NCBI GenBank assembly: GCA_009391535.1
Contig: VFHP01000007.1
Coordinates: forward strand, 1-64,000
DNA from: SAR202 cluster bacterium
GTDB taxonomy: Bacteria; Chloroflexota; Dehalococcoidia; Lucifugimonadales; UBA2985
Direction of reading: 5' to 3'
DNA: 64,000 bases
Each line of letters opens with the position of its first letter. Position 1 is the stretch's first letter. The translations under genes and the position numbers were made by a program. Shown in pieces: positions 43,954 through 53,046 of the stretch. The notes beneath the pieces were generated by a model, which made no database searches, had not been told where the DNA came from, and was given only the letters and a program-made list of their open reading frames with translations.

Positions 43954-45023
43954 AGACTATTTTCAACACCAAGAACGTAGACCCAATGACACAACCCCTA
44001 TTTCTGGGGAAGGATTTAGGTGTTCAGCGTTACGACGTTCTTAAGTATCCAATCTTTAAGGATCTTGACAGTAAGCAGATGATGAACTTCTGGAGGCCGG
44101 AAGAGATAGAGCTAAAAAAAGATCGTGGAGATTTTAAAGAGATGTCAGATAATGAGAAATTTATCTTCACCTCTAACTTGAAGTATCAAACTATGCTCGA
44201 CAGCGTAATTTGTCGAGGCGTACCAACCTTACTAGAGTTTGTTACAAATACAGAGCTAGAGGCCTGCCTCATGACGTGGCAGTTCTTTGAAAAAATTCAT
44301 AGCCAATCTTACTCATACATTATTCAAAACGTGTATGCAGACAGCTCAGAGGTCTTTGGGGGGATTTATGAGGATAAAGAAATCATGAAACGTGCAAACG
44401 GTGCCATTCGTGATTATAACAATCTGATGGGGATGGCTTGTGATAAAAACAAACCTTCAGACCTCAAGAAGCAAATATATATGACCGTAATGAGCATTAA
44501 TATCCTAGAAGCCGTTAGATTTTATGTTAGCTTTGTTTGCAGTTTTGCTTTCGCTGAAAATAAAAAAATGGTAGGAAATGCGGACATTATTAAACTAATC
44601 AAAAGAGACGAAGCGTTACACCTAACAAACACGAAAGAAATACTTAAAATATTGCAAAAAGAAGAATCAGAGGGTTTCACCAAGATTGCTCAACAGTGCG
44701 AAGAAGATGCGGTAAAAATGTTTGAAAACGCCGCAGAGGAGGAAAAGAAGTGGGCGTCTTACCTATTTAAGGATGGTTCAATTATCGGTCTCAACGAAAC
44801 AGTTTTGCATCAATATGTTGACTGGCTTTGTATGAGCAGAAGAAAAATGATTGGGCTACCTTACGAGAATGTCGGCAAGAACCCAATAGCAGGATGGACT
44901 CAGGCGTGGATGCAGAGTGAGAGTGTTCAGGTTGCACCTCAAGAACACGAGATCACTAGTTATAAAATAGGTGCTAGTAAAAACGATTTGGACGATATGG
45001 ACTTTGGAGATATGAAACTATGA
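43950..45023 (+). CDS. nrdB: class I ribonucleotide reductase, small subunit
   Basis: A 357-residue NrdB carrying the di-iron site and radical. FWRPEEIELKKD (about 47-58), ELEACLMTWQFFEKIHSQSYSYI (around 102-124, ligands Glu and His and the radical-region Tyr), EAVRFYVSFVCSF and KLIKRDEALHLTNT (about 212-225) are the canonical helices. ATGA overlap with the gene before. Confidence 0.92.
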   Translation: MKTIFNTKNVDPMTQPLFLGKDLGVQRYDVLKYPIFKDLDSKQMMNFWRPEEIELKKDRGDFKEMSDNEKFIFTSNLKYQTMLDSVICRGVPTLLEFVTNTELEACLMTWQFFEKIHSQSYSYIIQNVYADSSEVFGGIYEDKEIMKRANGAIRDYNNLMGMACDKNKPSDLKKQIYMTVMSINILEAVRFYVSFVCSFAFAENKKMVGNADIIKLIKRDEALHLTNTKEILKILQKEESEGFTKIAQQCEEDAVKMFENAAEEEKKWASYLFKDGSIIGLNETVLHQYVDWLCMSRRKMIGLPYENVGKNPIAGWTQAWMQSESVQVAPQEHEITSYKIGASKNDLDDMDFGDMKL

Positions 45024-45460
45024 CAGGAAAAAACTCACATCCCGACCAAGACGCTAGAATGGATCAACTACACAGGTACAAACTAGAGACTGTTCACGGA
45101 GTGAAACAAGATGTTGTTTTTAATAGTTACCCAGAATGGATTACAGTGCAAGAAAATCTATCTACCGACGACTACGTAAAAAAGATCGTTGGCTGGCACC
45201 ATGATCGTAATCTCATTGATGGGTCAACAGATAAAGACCAATTTGCTAAACTGATACAGGAAGCCGGTGAGCTTTCCGACAACATCTGTAAAGGCGAGGA
45301 CGTGTCTGACGACATTGGAGACATGATCGTCGTTCTACTAAATATAGCAGAACGGAACAAGTTAAGTCTCGCAGATTGTCTGTCGAAGGCTTGGGACGAT
45401 ATCAAGGATAGAAAAGGTAGGATGGTTGACGGAATCTTTATTAAAGAAACTGACCTGTAA
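45020..45460 (+). CDS. mazG: MazG-like nucleotide pyrophosphohydrolase
   Basis: A 146-residue all-alpha NTP pyrophosphatase. FAKLIQEAGELSDNI (about 75-89) and DDIGDMIVVLLNIAERNKL (95-113) give the E-x-x-E and E/D-x-x-D metal sites; WDDIKDRKGRMVDGIFIKE is the family end. Phage MazG proteins hydrolyse dNTPs or affect (p)ppGpp-linked host state. Four-base overlap with nrdB. Confidence 0.85.
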   Translation: MTGKNSHPDQDARMDQLHRYKLETVHGVKQDVVFNSYPEWITVQENLSTDDYVKKIVGWHHDRNLIDGSTDKDQFAKLIQEAGELSDNICKGEDVSDDIGDMIVVLLNIAERNKLSLADCLSKAWDDIKDRKGRMVDGIFIKETDL

Positions 45461-45480
45461 TTCCTAGAAGGTAACAATAA

Positions 45481-46143
45481 ATGGCGAGAAATAGAAGAAC
45501 CAGAAGAGAAGAAAAGCCCAAAGTACAGCATGTTGAAGCAAAAACAGAAAACCAAAAAATATATATAAGATCAATTGTAGAGAACGATATCGTGTTCTGC
45601 TCTGGCCCATCGGGTTCAGGCAAGTCTTTTGTCGCTGCCGGTATAGCAGCAGAACATCTACACAGAGGAGACATAGAACAGATAATTATTACTAGACCAT
45701 TGGTTTGCACAGGAAAGGATATTGGTTCTTTACCGGGAGAACTTGGTGAAAAAATAGCACCTTACCTACTACCAATGCAAGAGAATCTAAAGTTTTTCTT
45801 TGGAAGATCCTATTATGGCCACTACGATAACGAGGGGCAGATACTATATAAGCCATTGGAAATAATGAGGGGTTCAACTTTTCATAATGCTTACATGATA
45901 TTAGACGAAGCACAAAACTGTACAACCGAACAAATCAAGATGTTCATAACTCGGATGGGAAAGAACAGTAAGGTTCTCATCAATGGAGATGTTAACCAAG
46001 ACGACCTCCGAGGAAGGAGTGGCCTAGACTACTGCATATCCAAACTTGAGGGCATCGACGGGGTGGGTATCTGTAGGTTGGGATACGAAGATATACAGAG
46101 AAATGATATAATAGGCAGGGTACTAACTGCATTGGAGAATTAA
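45481..46143 (+). CDS. phoH: PhoH-like ATPase
   Basis: A 220-residue P-loop ATPase. Walker A GPSGSGKSF (about 43-51), Walker B AYMILDEAQNCTTEQ (138-152), TRMGKNSKVLINGDVNQDD. PhoH-like genes are common in lytic marine-type phages; RNA helicase or ribonuclease-linked functions have been proposed. Arg-rich N-terminus. AGGTAACAATAA ribosome site. Confidence 0.88.
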   Translation: MARNRRTRREEKPKVQHVEAKTENQKIYIRSIVENDIVFCSGPSGSGKSFVAAGIAAEHLHRGDIEQIIITRPLVCTGKDIGSLPGELGEKIAPYLLPMQENLKFFFGRSYYGHYDNEGQILYKPLEIMRGSTFHNAYMILDEAQNCTTEQIKMFITRMGKNSKVLINGDVNQDDLRGRSGLDYCISKLEGIDGVGICRLGYEDIQRNDIIGRVLTALEN

Positions 46144-46500
46144 ATGCCACTATATGATTACGAATGTGAAAAATGCTCACATCAAATTTTAGATGTCAAG
46201 CAGTCTTTTAATGACGACCCATTATCCTTCTGCCCAGAATGCAAGGAACCCGCCTTATATAGGGTTATAACGGGAGGAGTTCATAGTTTTGTAAAAGGCT
46301 CTAATACTATAGGTAGCATCGCAGATAAGAATGCGAGTGCCAATAAAAATAAAATCGCAGAAGAAACGCACAAGAAAAATGAATCTAAACCGAAAGAGAG
46401 TAAGGCATGGTACCATAAACACGGAAACGCTACATCAAAAGAGATAAACTCAATGACAAATAAACAGAAAGCTAAATATATAATGGAGGGTAAAAAATGA
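46144..46500 (+). CDS. FmdB-type zinc-ribbon protein
   Basis: A 118-residue protein. MPLYDYECEKCSH...CPECKEPALYRVI (1-43) is the FmdB / CxxC_CxxC_SSSS zinc ribbon; the remainder is Lys/Asn-rich and disordered. FmdB-like ribbons are putative regulators and are found in several T4-like phages. It starts immediately after the phoH stop. Confidence 0.78.
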   Translation: MPLYDYECEKCSHQILDVKQSFNDDPLSFCPECKEPALYRVITGGVHSFVKGSNTIGSIADKNASANKNKIAEETHKKNESKPKESKAWYHKHGNATSKEINSMTNKQKAKYIMEGKK

Positions 46501-46829
46501 AGTATATAGGTGAGGGTTATATAGAGAAGAATACGAGCCGTATAAGTCTTTTTGATAAAACTGGGAATTTAATAGAAGAAGAAAAGAAGTATATAATTTC
46601 CCATTACGCTAAAGTTATAACAACTGAAGACGGCAATGAGAGTTATTTTGCTAAGATACATCAGAGTAGCTTATTCGACCCAAACGGGCCTTACGGCAAG
46701 CGTGAAAAATTCATAGACACAAAGATTAGAAGGGTATCAAAAGCGACATTTGATTTTTATATCACATATTTAAAAACTAATAATTCAATTTACTTAACAA
46801 AGGCTCAGAGAGGATTTTTAAATGACTAA
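46497..46829 (+). CDS. hypothetical protein (110 aa)
   Basis: A 110-residue protein, alpha/beta, basic C-terminus (KIRRVSKATFDFYITYLK). ATGA coupling to the FmdB gene. Unknown. Confidence 0.58.
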   Translation: MKYIGEGYIEKNTSRISLFDKTGNLIEEEKKYIISHYAKVITTEDGNESYFAKIHQSSLFDPNGPYGKREKFIDTKIRRVSKATFDFYITYLKTNNSIYLTKAQRGFLND

Positions 46830-47121
46830 AAAAGGACCACTAAGCAAGGCTGAAAGATTTTACCTAGAACACCATAAGAGCGTTGACTTAGACACGCTAT
46901 GTAAAGATCTCGATAGGGCGAAGTCTAGCGTGAAAAAATTTCTAGGCACATTACCAAAAGAGAAAAAAACAGAGGACAGCCTTTTATATCAACAGTTCGG
47001 CAGAAACGAAAAGGGGTCTACCGTTATGACACAATCTGCCTCCGAGATGGCTGACTCCAGAAGAGTCGAATTCAATGCAAAAAAGAGACCTTCCTGCGTA
47101 ACAACAATTAAGGGAGAGTAG
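46822..47121 (+). CDS. hypothetical basic helical protein (99 aa)
   Basis: A 99-residue basic protein. Residues 7-40 (LSKAERFYLEHHKSVDLDTL...) have the spacing of a helix-turn-helix of the kind used for initiator or recombination proteins; the tail carries FNAKKRPSC. DNA binding is inference. Eight-base overlap with the gene before. Confidence 0.58.
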   Translation: MTKKGPLSKAERFYLEHHKSVDLDTLCKDLDRAKSSVKKFLGTLPKEKKTEDSLLYQQFGRNEKGSTVMTQSASEMADSRRVEFNAKKRPSCVTTIKGE

Positions 47122-47122
47122 T

Positions 47123-47560
47123 ATGGACGAGGAAAAATGGAGGGAACATTACAGGAGTTCAAACAAGGATAAGGTTTGGGTTAAGGTAATGACTAAAGAT
47201 GGAAAGCACTTTTTCTTTGACGGCAAACACGAGACTTGGGCGAAAGTTAAAAAACACTGTGAGTCTAAAAAGACTTTTGTAAAAGAGATGCATCTACAGT
47301 TTAGGTCTCACAAGTGTGTTTTAGACATAGGAGATCCCGCTGGAATTTATTTGGTTAGATCTGCTATGGGTGAGATGGGAGCAGGGACAACCAACTTCCT
47401 AACGCTCGGTTTGCTTAAGGATGACGGGTTAATTCATAAACAGATGTGGATGATACCCGAACTACTTAAAGACTTGGAATACGAGGATGAAATTGAGGAC
47501 TGTTTTGAAGAGGCGATTATTTACAATGAAGAAAAAACGAAAGCGAAGTCAGAAAAGTAG
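47123..47560 (+). CDS. hypothetical protein (145 aa)
   Basis: A 145-residue protein with a basic N-terminal half (FFFDGKHETWAKVKKHC) and GIYLVRSAMGEMGAGTTNFLTLG in the middle. An acidic C-terminal helix overlaps the next gene. I do not recognise it. Confidence 0.6.
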   Translation: MDEEKWREHYRSSNKDKVWVKVMTKDGKHFFFDGKHETWAKVKKHCESKKTFVKEMHLQFRSHKCVLDIGDPAGIYLVRSAMGEMGAGTTNFLTLGLLKDDGLIHKQMWMIPELLKDLEYEDEIEDCFEEAIIYNEEKTKAKSEK

Positions 47561-48011
47561 GTATAAACACGAGAGCACTGGGGATTACTGTACCTGTGCT
47601 GCGTACGTAGCTGAGATAATGTGTAAGAGAAATGCCGAGAGAAAGAACAAAGGATCTTTACCCTATAAATTTTGGAACAAAAAGCCTTGGGACTGGACAT
47701 TTAAGAAGCAAATGTTTGCGGCTAATAAAATATTGAAAGACCATAAAATATCCGAGGAAGCTCTGGTAAAGGCTATTCACTCAGATGAGTTTAAGAGTAT
47801 TTTTTCTCTTAATCATCCAAAAGCCATTGGTATTATTCGCAAGTATCAGCTATTATTAAATGACCAGACCGAAAAATGTCAAGAGATTGACGTTAAGAAG
47901 AATGCTTCCCACCAGAAAAAGAAGTACGGTAGAAGAAACCTGTTTGACACTCTAAGGAAATTTGAAAATGGCGAAGAAAACGAAGAAGACCGAGGTCGCA
48001 AAAAGCGATAA
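47526..48011 (+). CDS. conserved phage protein of unknown function (161 aa)
   Basis: A 161-residue basic protein with TGDYCTCAAYVAEIMCKRNAE, KGSLPYKFWNKKPWDWTFKKQ and IHSDEFKSIFSLNHPK blocks that I recall in other phages near recombination genes. The three Cys could bind metal. ATG 47526 is preferred; an in-frame ATG at 47487 would add 13 residues. Confidence 0.62.
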   Translation: MKKKRKRSQKSRYKHESTGDYCTCAAYVAEIMCKRNAERKNKGSLPYKFWNKKPWDWTFKKQMFAANKILKDHKISEEALVKAIHSDEFKSIFSLNHPKAIGIIRKYQLLLNDQTEKCQEIDVKKNASHQKKKYGRRNLFDTLRKFENGEENEEDRGRKKR

Positions 48012-49086
48012 CCCAGTCACAAACATCATAAATAAAAAATATGGGCGTATTGTTCAGTCTGGCTCCGCTGTTTTAGAGTCACTTGAGAACTTTAAAACCA
48101 TCGGTATATCTCCAGCATTGGACATAGCATTGGGCGGCGGTCTCAGAGAAGGGAGCTGTGTTGTTATGACTGGCGACCCCAAAACTGGAAAAACAACTAC
48201 GGCCTTATACTTTGCGGCCAAAGCCCAAAAAGAGGGGAAGAATGTTGTTTATCTAAATACCGAGGGAAGGCTGACTAAGGAAAATTTCAAGGGCATCAAA
48301 GATCTTGATATAGGTGCTATTGAGGTGATGCAAGCTACAGATGAAGAGCCTATTGTGCCAGCCGAGAAGTACCTCAACGCATTAGAGTCATACATCAAAC
48401 AAACGCCAGACCTAGTGGCGATAGTAGACTCCACCTCCAACATGGTTCCCAAAGATGAAATAGAAGGGGAAATCAGAACCGGTGTACGCAACGCCCTACC
48501 AAGATTGTTGTCAATGTTTTTTAAGCGTATAAGCGGCGACGTATCCAGAATGAAAGCTATAGTAATTTTTATTACACACAACATAGCAAATACCGGAGGT
48601 AGTCGCTGGGCACCTTCCAAGATGGCGGATTGTGGAAACATGCTTCAGTATCAAGCTGGAACCAATATGGTTATCACGCACCGAGGAAAATGGGAGGTTC
48701 CAAAAGACTCTGGGCAACACGTTGGGCAGGTTGCAAACTGGTTAATTAAGACCTCTGCCGCAGGTGGAACACCACTGAAAACTACCGAGAGCTGGATTAG
48801 ATATGGGGTAGGAATCGATGAGTGTCAGGAGATATCTCAGATAGCAAGTGAGTTTGCTATGATCGAACGTAGCGGTGCTTGGTACACTATAACGTGTGCG
48901 ATAGACAACAAAGAAGATCCGGTAATAAAAAGTTGGTTAATAGATAATGAAGTAGACCTAGAAGATGAAGAAGCTATCACGAAAGCATTCAAGTTTCAAG
49001 GTATGGAGAAGGTCACCAACTTTCTAGAAACAAATGAGACTATAACCCAGTTCTTATATGAGCAAATTAGAGAAGTACTGCTATGA
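47968..49086 (+). CDS. uvsX: RecA/UvsX-like recombinase
   Basis: A 372-residue recombinase. Walker A TGDPKTGKTT (about 66-75), a Walker B LVAIVDSTS (around 148-156), ITHNIANTGGSRWAPSKMADCGNMLQYQ for the L1/L2 loop region, and a C-terminal domain. It promotes strand exchange for recombination-dependent replication and repair. The start overlaps the previous gene by 44 bases. With the UvsY-like gene at 49483 it mimics the T4 uvsX-uvsY pair. Confidence 0.87.
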   Translation: MAKKTKKTEVAKSDNPVTNIINKKYGRIVQSGSAVLESLENFKTIGISPALDIALGGGLREGSCVVMTGDPKTGKTTTALYFAAKAQKEGKNVVYLNTEGRLTKENFKGIKDLDIGAIEVMQATDEEPIVPAEKYLNALESYIKQTPDLVAIVDSTSNMVPKDEIEGEIRTGVRNALPRLLSMFFKRISGDVSRMKAIVIFITHNIANTGGSRWAPSKMADCGNMLQYQAGTNMVITHRGKWEVPKDSGQHVGQVANWLIKTSAAGGTPLKTTESWIRYGVGIDECQEISQIASEFAMIERSGAWYTITCAIDNKEDPVIKSWLIDNEVDLEDEEAITKAFKFQGMEKVTNFLETNETITQFLYEQIREVLL

Positions 49087-49499
49087 AGGTGACTGGGTTA
49101 AACGGTAGAGAGTATAATCTAGACTTAAAAAAGTACACCAAGCAGAGAGAAAATTGCTCCTTCTATCATAAAATTGCAAGAGTTCTATTGAAAGAAATGT
49201 TTCGTGGCTATAATATCTACGAAGAGGTTAAATTACCGGGATCTGTAAAACCCTCAAAAAAATCTGTTCTATACCTTGACTTCTACATACCGAGTGCTAT
49301 AATGGGTATTGAGGTTCATGGACAACAGCATTATAAATATACTCCGTACTTTCATAAAAGCAAGGCAGGATTTGCTATGGCTAAGAAAAGAGACATGGAT
49401 AAAAGAGAGTGGTGTCGTACGAACGACATAAACCTAGTTGAACTTAGGTGGGATGATTCACCAGAGTATTGGAGAGAACAAATTGAACGCAGCAGATAG
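49083..49499 (+). CDS. PD-(D/E)XK / Vsr-like endonuclease
   Basis: A 138-residue protein. YLDFYIPSAIMGIEVHGQQHY (about 60-80) contains D...E-x-H-G-Q-x-H, the core of Vsr-type and related phage endonucleases, followed by MDKREWCRTNDINLVELRW (about 99-117). It could resolve branched DNA or nick mismatches; it lies between recombinase and helicase genes. ATGA overlap with uvsX. Confidence 0.7.
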   Translation: MKVTGLNGREYNLDLKKYTKQRENCSFYHKIARVLLKEMFRGYNIYEEVKLPGSVKPSKKSVLYLDFYIPSAIMGIEVHGQQHYKYTPYFHKSKAGFAMAKKRDMDKREWCRTNDINLVELRWDDSPEYWREQIERSR

Positions 49500-49947
49500 A
49501 CTAAAACATTTTTTGGACGGAATAGATGCATACATTGCAGCTAAGAATGTAGTCCCTACCGCATTTAAACCAGACTTTATAATACCCGAAACTCTTTCAA
49601 TAGAGGATATGGAAAACTTAAAACAAGATGAATGTTTTAATTATGCGTATCAGCTCTACCAATTTGCTGACCACGTTTCTAGAGAGAAGGCACACTGCGA
49701 AAATGTAGTCAGGTGGTGCGGAAATGCCTTGCAAAGTATAATATGCGAAGAGCTAAATGGTGGCGTTTGGGATCAATACGCTAAACATGAAACCAAAGTC
49801 GCAACAATTCTACGCAATGACGATTTAGCGGCAAAGATAAACGAGTGGAAATTGACTGCGGAGGGCAGACTAGAAAACATTAAGAGTAGAGAGTACAACG
49901 TTCGCCGTAAGGCAGATATTCTAATAGAAAAAGGGAAGAGAAAATGA
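49483..49947 (+). CDS. UvsY-like recombination mediator candidate (154 aa)
   Basis: A 154-residue helical protein. WKLTAEGRLENIKSREYNVRRKADIL near the C-terminus and the position right after uvsX and a nuclease resemble T4-type UvsY mediators, which load the recombinase on SSB-coated DNA. Sequence support is weak, context moderate. TTG 49483 is preferred (GGAGA 8 nt upstream). Confidence 0.45.
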   Translation: MNAADRLKHFLDGIDAYIAAKNVVPTAFKPDFIIPETLSIEDMENLKQDECFNYAYQLYQFADHVSREKAHCENVVRWCGNALQSIICEELNGGVWDQYAKHETKVATILRNDDLAAKINEWKLTAEGRLENIKSREYNVRRKADILIEKGKRK

Positions 49948-50363
49948 GTGACGACCTTGTAAAAGCATTGTTAGAATCACTAACGCCGGAGCAGAAGTCA
50001 AATTTAATAGATCAGCTTTTAAGCAGTAATGCAAAAAGCGATGCTCCCGAAACACAGGAGGACGTAGCACCTCCGGAGCCTCAGTCAAACATTTCTGAGG
50101 ATTTTAAAGTTATAAAACAAAATGATTTAGACCAAAGGAAAACTCCAGTGAGAGGTAGAAAAAATCAATGGGTGGATACAGGAGAGGATAGAGATCCGGA
50201 CTTCGATCCAGAAAAATTTGAACGTATGGGTAAAACAGTCCGAAATCGTGGCAGAGCTAAAAAGATTCAGGTTGAGTGCCATGTGTGCGGCAAGAACTTT
50301 CACATCAACGAGAACTTAATCTACGGCGAATTTACAAGATGCAATCGTTGCACAGGAAGGTAG
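49944..50363 (+). CDS. zinc-finger protein before dnaB (139 aa)
   Basis: A 139-residue protein with a helical N-terminus, a Pro/Glu-rich linker, and a C-terminal zinc finger CHVCGKNFHINENLIYGEF then CNRC (about 113-137). It lies just before the helicase gene, so it could be a helicase loader or DNA-binding factor; inference. ATGA overlap. Confidence 0.6.
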   Translation: MSDDLVKALLESLTPEQKSNLIDQLLSSNAKSDAPETQEDVAPPEPQSNISEDFKVIKQNDLDQRKTPVRGRKNQWVDTGEDRDPDFDPEKFERMGKTVRNRGRAKKIQVECHVCGKNFHINENLIYGEFTRCNRCTGR

Positions 50364-50364
50364 T

Positions 50365-51819
50365 ATGGATTCTAAATTGTCAGATCTCGGTTCCGAAAGA
50401 GCTGTTCTAGCCGGTCTCTTCTCTTTTGGTGTCGAATCATATGTTGAGATATCTGATTTTCTAACGCATAATAGTTTTGCACACAGAAACAATCAGGTAC
50501 TATTTAAATGTATTGAGAAAATTTTAAGGTCGGATGCTCACGTAGATATACCGTCCATACTTTCTGCTGCCGAACAGTTGAATTTGTCTGAGTGCGTTCA
50601 CACAAAGCAGGAGCTTGAGTATATAAACGCCTTAATGGATTACCCAGTGAAGAGGGAAAACGTTCCTCACTTTGCTGCCCAAATCAAAAAGTTTGAACTG
50701 GCTAGACAGGCCAAGAAGGTTGCTCATAAAATATCAAAGGATATCGACGAGATAAAAGGCGATGAATCTATAGATGAAATTGTCAACTTAATTGAGAACC
50801 CAATAACAGAATTTCTCAGAAATGATGAGATTGGTCAAAAGCCGGAAAAGCTCGGAGATGACATAGATGAGTATTTAGATTTTTTGGTGGAGAATAAGTG
50901 TGACCAAATCGGACTATCAAGTGGCTTCCCTCGGTTTGATGCTGTTGTCGGTGGTGGCTTACGGCGTAAGTGTGTCGATCTTGTATCTGCTCGCCCCGGG
51001 GTTGGTAAGTCAGTTTTTGCTGATAATGTAGCACTACACAATGCCCGTAAAGGTATTCCAGTGTTGATGCTGGATACCGAAATGAGCAAGGAAGATCACC
51101 TCAACAGAATCCTTTCTAACATTAGTGGAGTTCCAATCGAAGAAGTTTCTACCGGACGATTTTCTGAGGATGATGAAAAGCTAATAAAAGTTCGCAATGC
51201 TATGGAGGAGATTAGGGATATTCCCTACACATATGTGAGTGTTGCTGGTGCCCCGTTTGAAACCATACTCAACACAATAAAGCGTTGGATTATGCAAGAG
51301 GTTGGTCAAGACGAGTTTGGAAAAACTAACGACTGTCTAGTTGTATACGATTACCTAAAGCTAATGTCCTCTAGCTCAATCAATAACAATATGCAGGAAT
51401 ATCAAGCGTTGGGTTTTCAGATCACCAATCTTCATAATCTCGCGGTAAAATTAGATTTCCCTTGCCTTTCCTTTGTACAACTCAATAGGGACGGGATAAC
51501 AAAGGAATCTACAGACGCTGTGAGTGGATCTGACAGACTCATCTGGTTATGCACGTCATTCTCCATATTTAAATTAAAGTCGGCAGAGGAGCTAGCAGAG
51601 GACGGTCCAAGCTCGGGTAATAGAAAGCTAGTTACCCTCAAAGCTAGGCATGGGGCTGGACTTCTTGATGGGAATTACATTAATATGAATATGATAGGGT
51701 CTCACTCTCAACTCCTAGAGCTTAGAACTAGAGACGAGGTTCGCTCTTCCCCAGAGGGAGGCATAATTGAGGGTTCAGATTTACCATTTGATATAGAGGA
51801 AGAAGATGCTCAAAATTGA
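50365..51819 (+). CDS. dnaB: replicative DNA helicase, DnaB-like
   Basis: A 484-residue hexameric helicase. The N-terminal domain (SERAVLAGLFSFG, about 9-21) is the DnaB primase-interaction fold; the RecA-like C-domain has GLSSGFPRFDAVVGGGL (183-199), Walker A ARPGVGKSVFAD (209-220), LDTEMSKEDHLNRIL and Walker B LVVYDYLKLM. It unwinds DNA at the fork with the TOPRIM primase encoded at 53018. One base after the upstream stop. Confidence 0.9.
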   Translation: MDSKLSDLGSERAVLAGLFSFGVESYVEISDFLTHNSFAHRNNQVLFKCIEKILRSDAHVDIPSILSAAEQLNLSECVHTKQELEYINALMDYPVKRENVPHFAAQIKKFELARQAKKVAHKISKDIDEIKGDESIDEIVNLIENPITEFLRNDEIGQKPEKLGDDIDEYLDFLVENKCDQIGLSSGFPRFDAVVGGGLRRKCVDLVSARPGVGKSVFADNVALHNARKGIPVLMLDTEMSKEDHLNRILSNISGVPIEEVSTGRFSEDDEKLIKVRNAMEEIRDIPYTYVSVAGAPFETILNTIKRWIMQEVGQDEFGKTNDCLVVYDYLKLMSSSSINNNMQEYQALGFQITNLHNLAVKLDFPCLSFVQLNRDGITKESTDAVSGSDRLIWLCTSFSIFKLKSAEELAEDGPSSGNRKLVTLKARHGAGLLDGNYINMNMIGSHSQLLELRTRDEVRSSPEGGIIEGSDLPFDIEEEDAQN

Positions 51820-52882
51820 TAATGACATTAAATTAGACTTCGATGATGTCTTACTCGTACCACAAAGGTCATATGCTGCGAGTCGAAAGGAAGTAAATTT
51901 AAAACGGAACTTTAAGTTTTATTGGTCCGATAAAGAGTGGCATGGTGTACCGCTCATGGCTGCAAATATGGACACTACCGGCACTTTTAATATGGGTATA
52001 TCCCTGAACAATCATGAAGCAATAACGTGCTTACATAAATACTACAGTTCAGATGCTATAGAGGGGTACTATAAGTACTATAACGTGGAGAGCAATGTAT
52101 GGGTTAGTATTGGTATGGACGTTGAACATGAACTTGAACGTTTGTTCAAAATTGAAGATAATACATCAATTCAGCCCAACATTTGTATCGACATAGCCAA
52201 TGGATACACAGAAAAGTTTATTGACTATTGTGCTAAAGTCAGGCTAGAGTTTCCCAATTCAATCATCATGGCTGGCAACGTAGCCACCCCAGAGATGGTA
52301 TCGGAACTAATTTTACACGGAGAAGTTGACATTGTTAAAGTCGGTATTGGTCCCGGCTCTGCTTGCACAACAAGGCTTAAAGCTGGGGTCGGCTATCCAC
52401 AACTTTCCGCTATTGCTGAATGCTCCCATGTTGCTCATGGATTACGTTCTGACACTGGCAGGCTGGGACTGATTTGTGCAGATGGTGGATGTCGCTATCC
52501 AGCAGATGTAGCTAAAGCTTATGCAGCAGGAGCCGACTTTGTCATGCTTGGCGGTATGCTAGCTGGCACAGAAGAGTGTGAAGGCGAGTGGATTAAATAT
52601 GCAGACACGCACGAGAAGAAGTCACTTGTGTTCTATGGCATGTCCTCTAAAAAAGCACAAGAAAAACATGGAGATGGACTACTCAGTTACAGATCTAGTG
52701 AGGGTAGAGTCAAGGAGATTCCATACAAAGGTAAAGCCGAGTTGGTTGTTAACGACATACTCGGTGGCGTTCGTAGTGCCTGTGCATACACCGGTGCTAC
52801 GTCACTAAAGGATTTCAGTAAAACAGCAAGATTTGTAAGAGTTAACAGAACGCATAACGATTTATCAGTAGAGGAGGTATGA
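51806..52882 (+). CDS. guaC: GMP reductase (IMPDH/GMPR family)
   Basis: A 358-residue TIM-barrel enzyme. DFDDVLLVPQRS (about 12-23), the catalytic loop GIGPGSACTTR (about 180-190), ICADGGCRYPADVAKAYAAGADFVMLGGM and the YKG flap GRVKEIPYKG. No CBS domains, consistent with GMP reductase rather than IMP dehydrogenase. It deaminates GMP to IMP with NADPH, shifting purines toward adenine. Phage-encoded copies are unusual. It overlaps dnaB by 14 bases. Confidence 0.85.
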   Translation: MLKIDNDIKLDFDDVLLVPQRSYAASRKEVNLKRNFKFYWSDKEWHGVPLMAANMDTTGTFNMGISLNNHEAITCLHKYYSSDAIEGYYKYYNVESNVWVSIGMDVEHELERLFKIEDNTSIQPNICIDIANGYTEKFIDYCAKVRLEFPNSIIMAGNVATPEMVSELILHGEVDIVKVGIGPGSACTTRLKAGVGYPQLSAIAECSHVAHGLRSDTGRLGLICADGGCRYPADVAKAYAAGADFVMLGGMLAGTEECEGEWIKYADTHEKKSLVFYGMSSKKAQEKHGDGLLSYRSSEGRVKEIPYKGKAELVVNDILGGVRSACAYTGATSLKDFSKTARFVRVNRTHNDLSVEEV

Positions 52883-53046
52883 TGTTAGCAACATACGCAA
52901 TAACAATTTCAACGCTTTGTTATTTAGCTTGTGGCATAGATAATTTAAGGCAAAAGGATTTTCCACACGCATTGATATGGTTCTCGTACGCAGCGGCTAA
53001 CACAGGATTTTTATGGTATGAGTTTTCAAAAAACCCAAACGCTTGA
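52882..53046 (+). CDS. small membrane protein (54 aa)
   Basis: A 54-residue protein (MLATYAITISTLCYLACG) with two hydrophobic segments and an intervening DNLRQKDFPHALIWFSYA; similar short proteins occur next to replication genes of other phages as I recall. ATG 52882 is preferred over 52879 for spacing from GAGGAGG. It overlaps the primase gene by 29 bases. Confidence 0.6.
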   Translation: MLATYAITISTLCYLACGIDNLRQKDFPHALIWFSYAAANTGFLWYEFSKNPNA

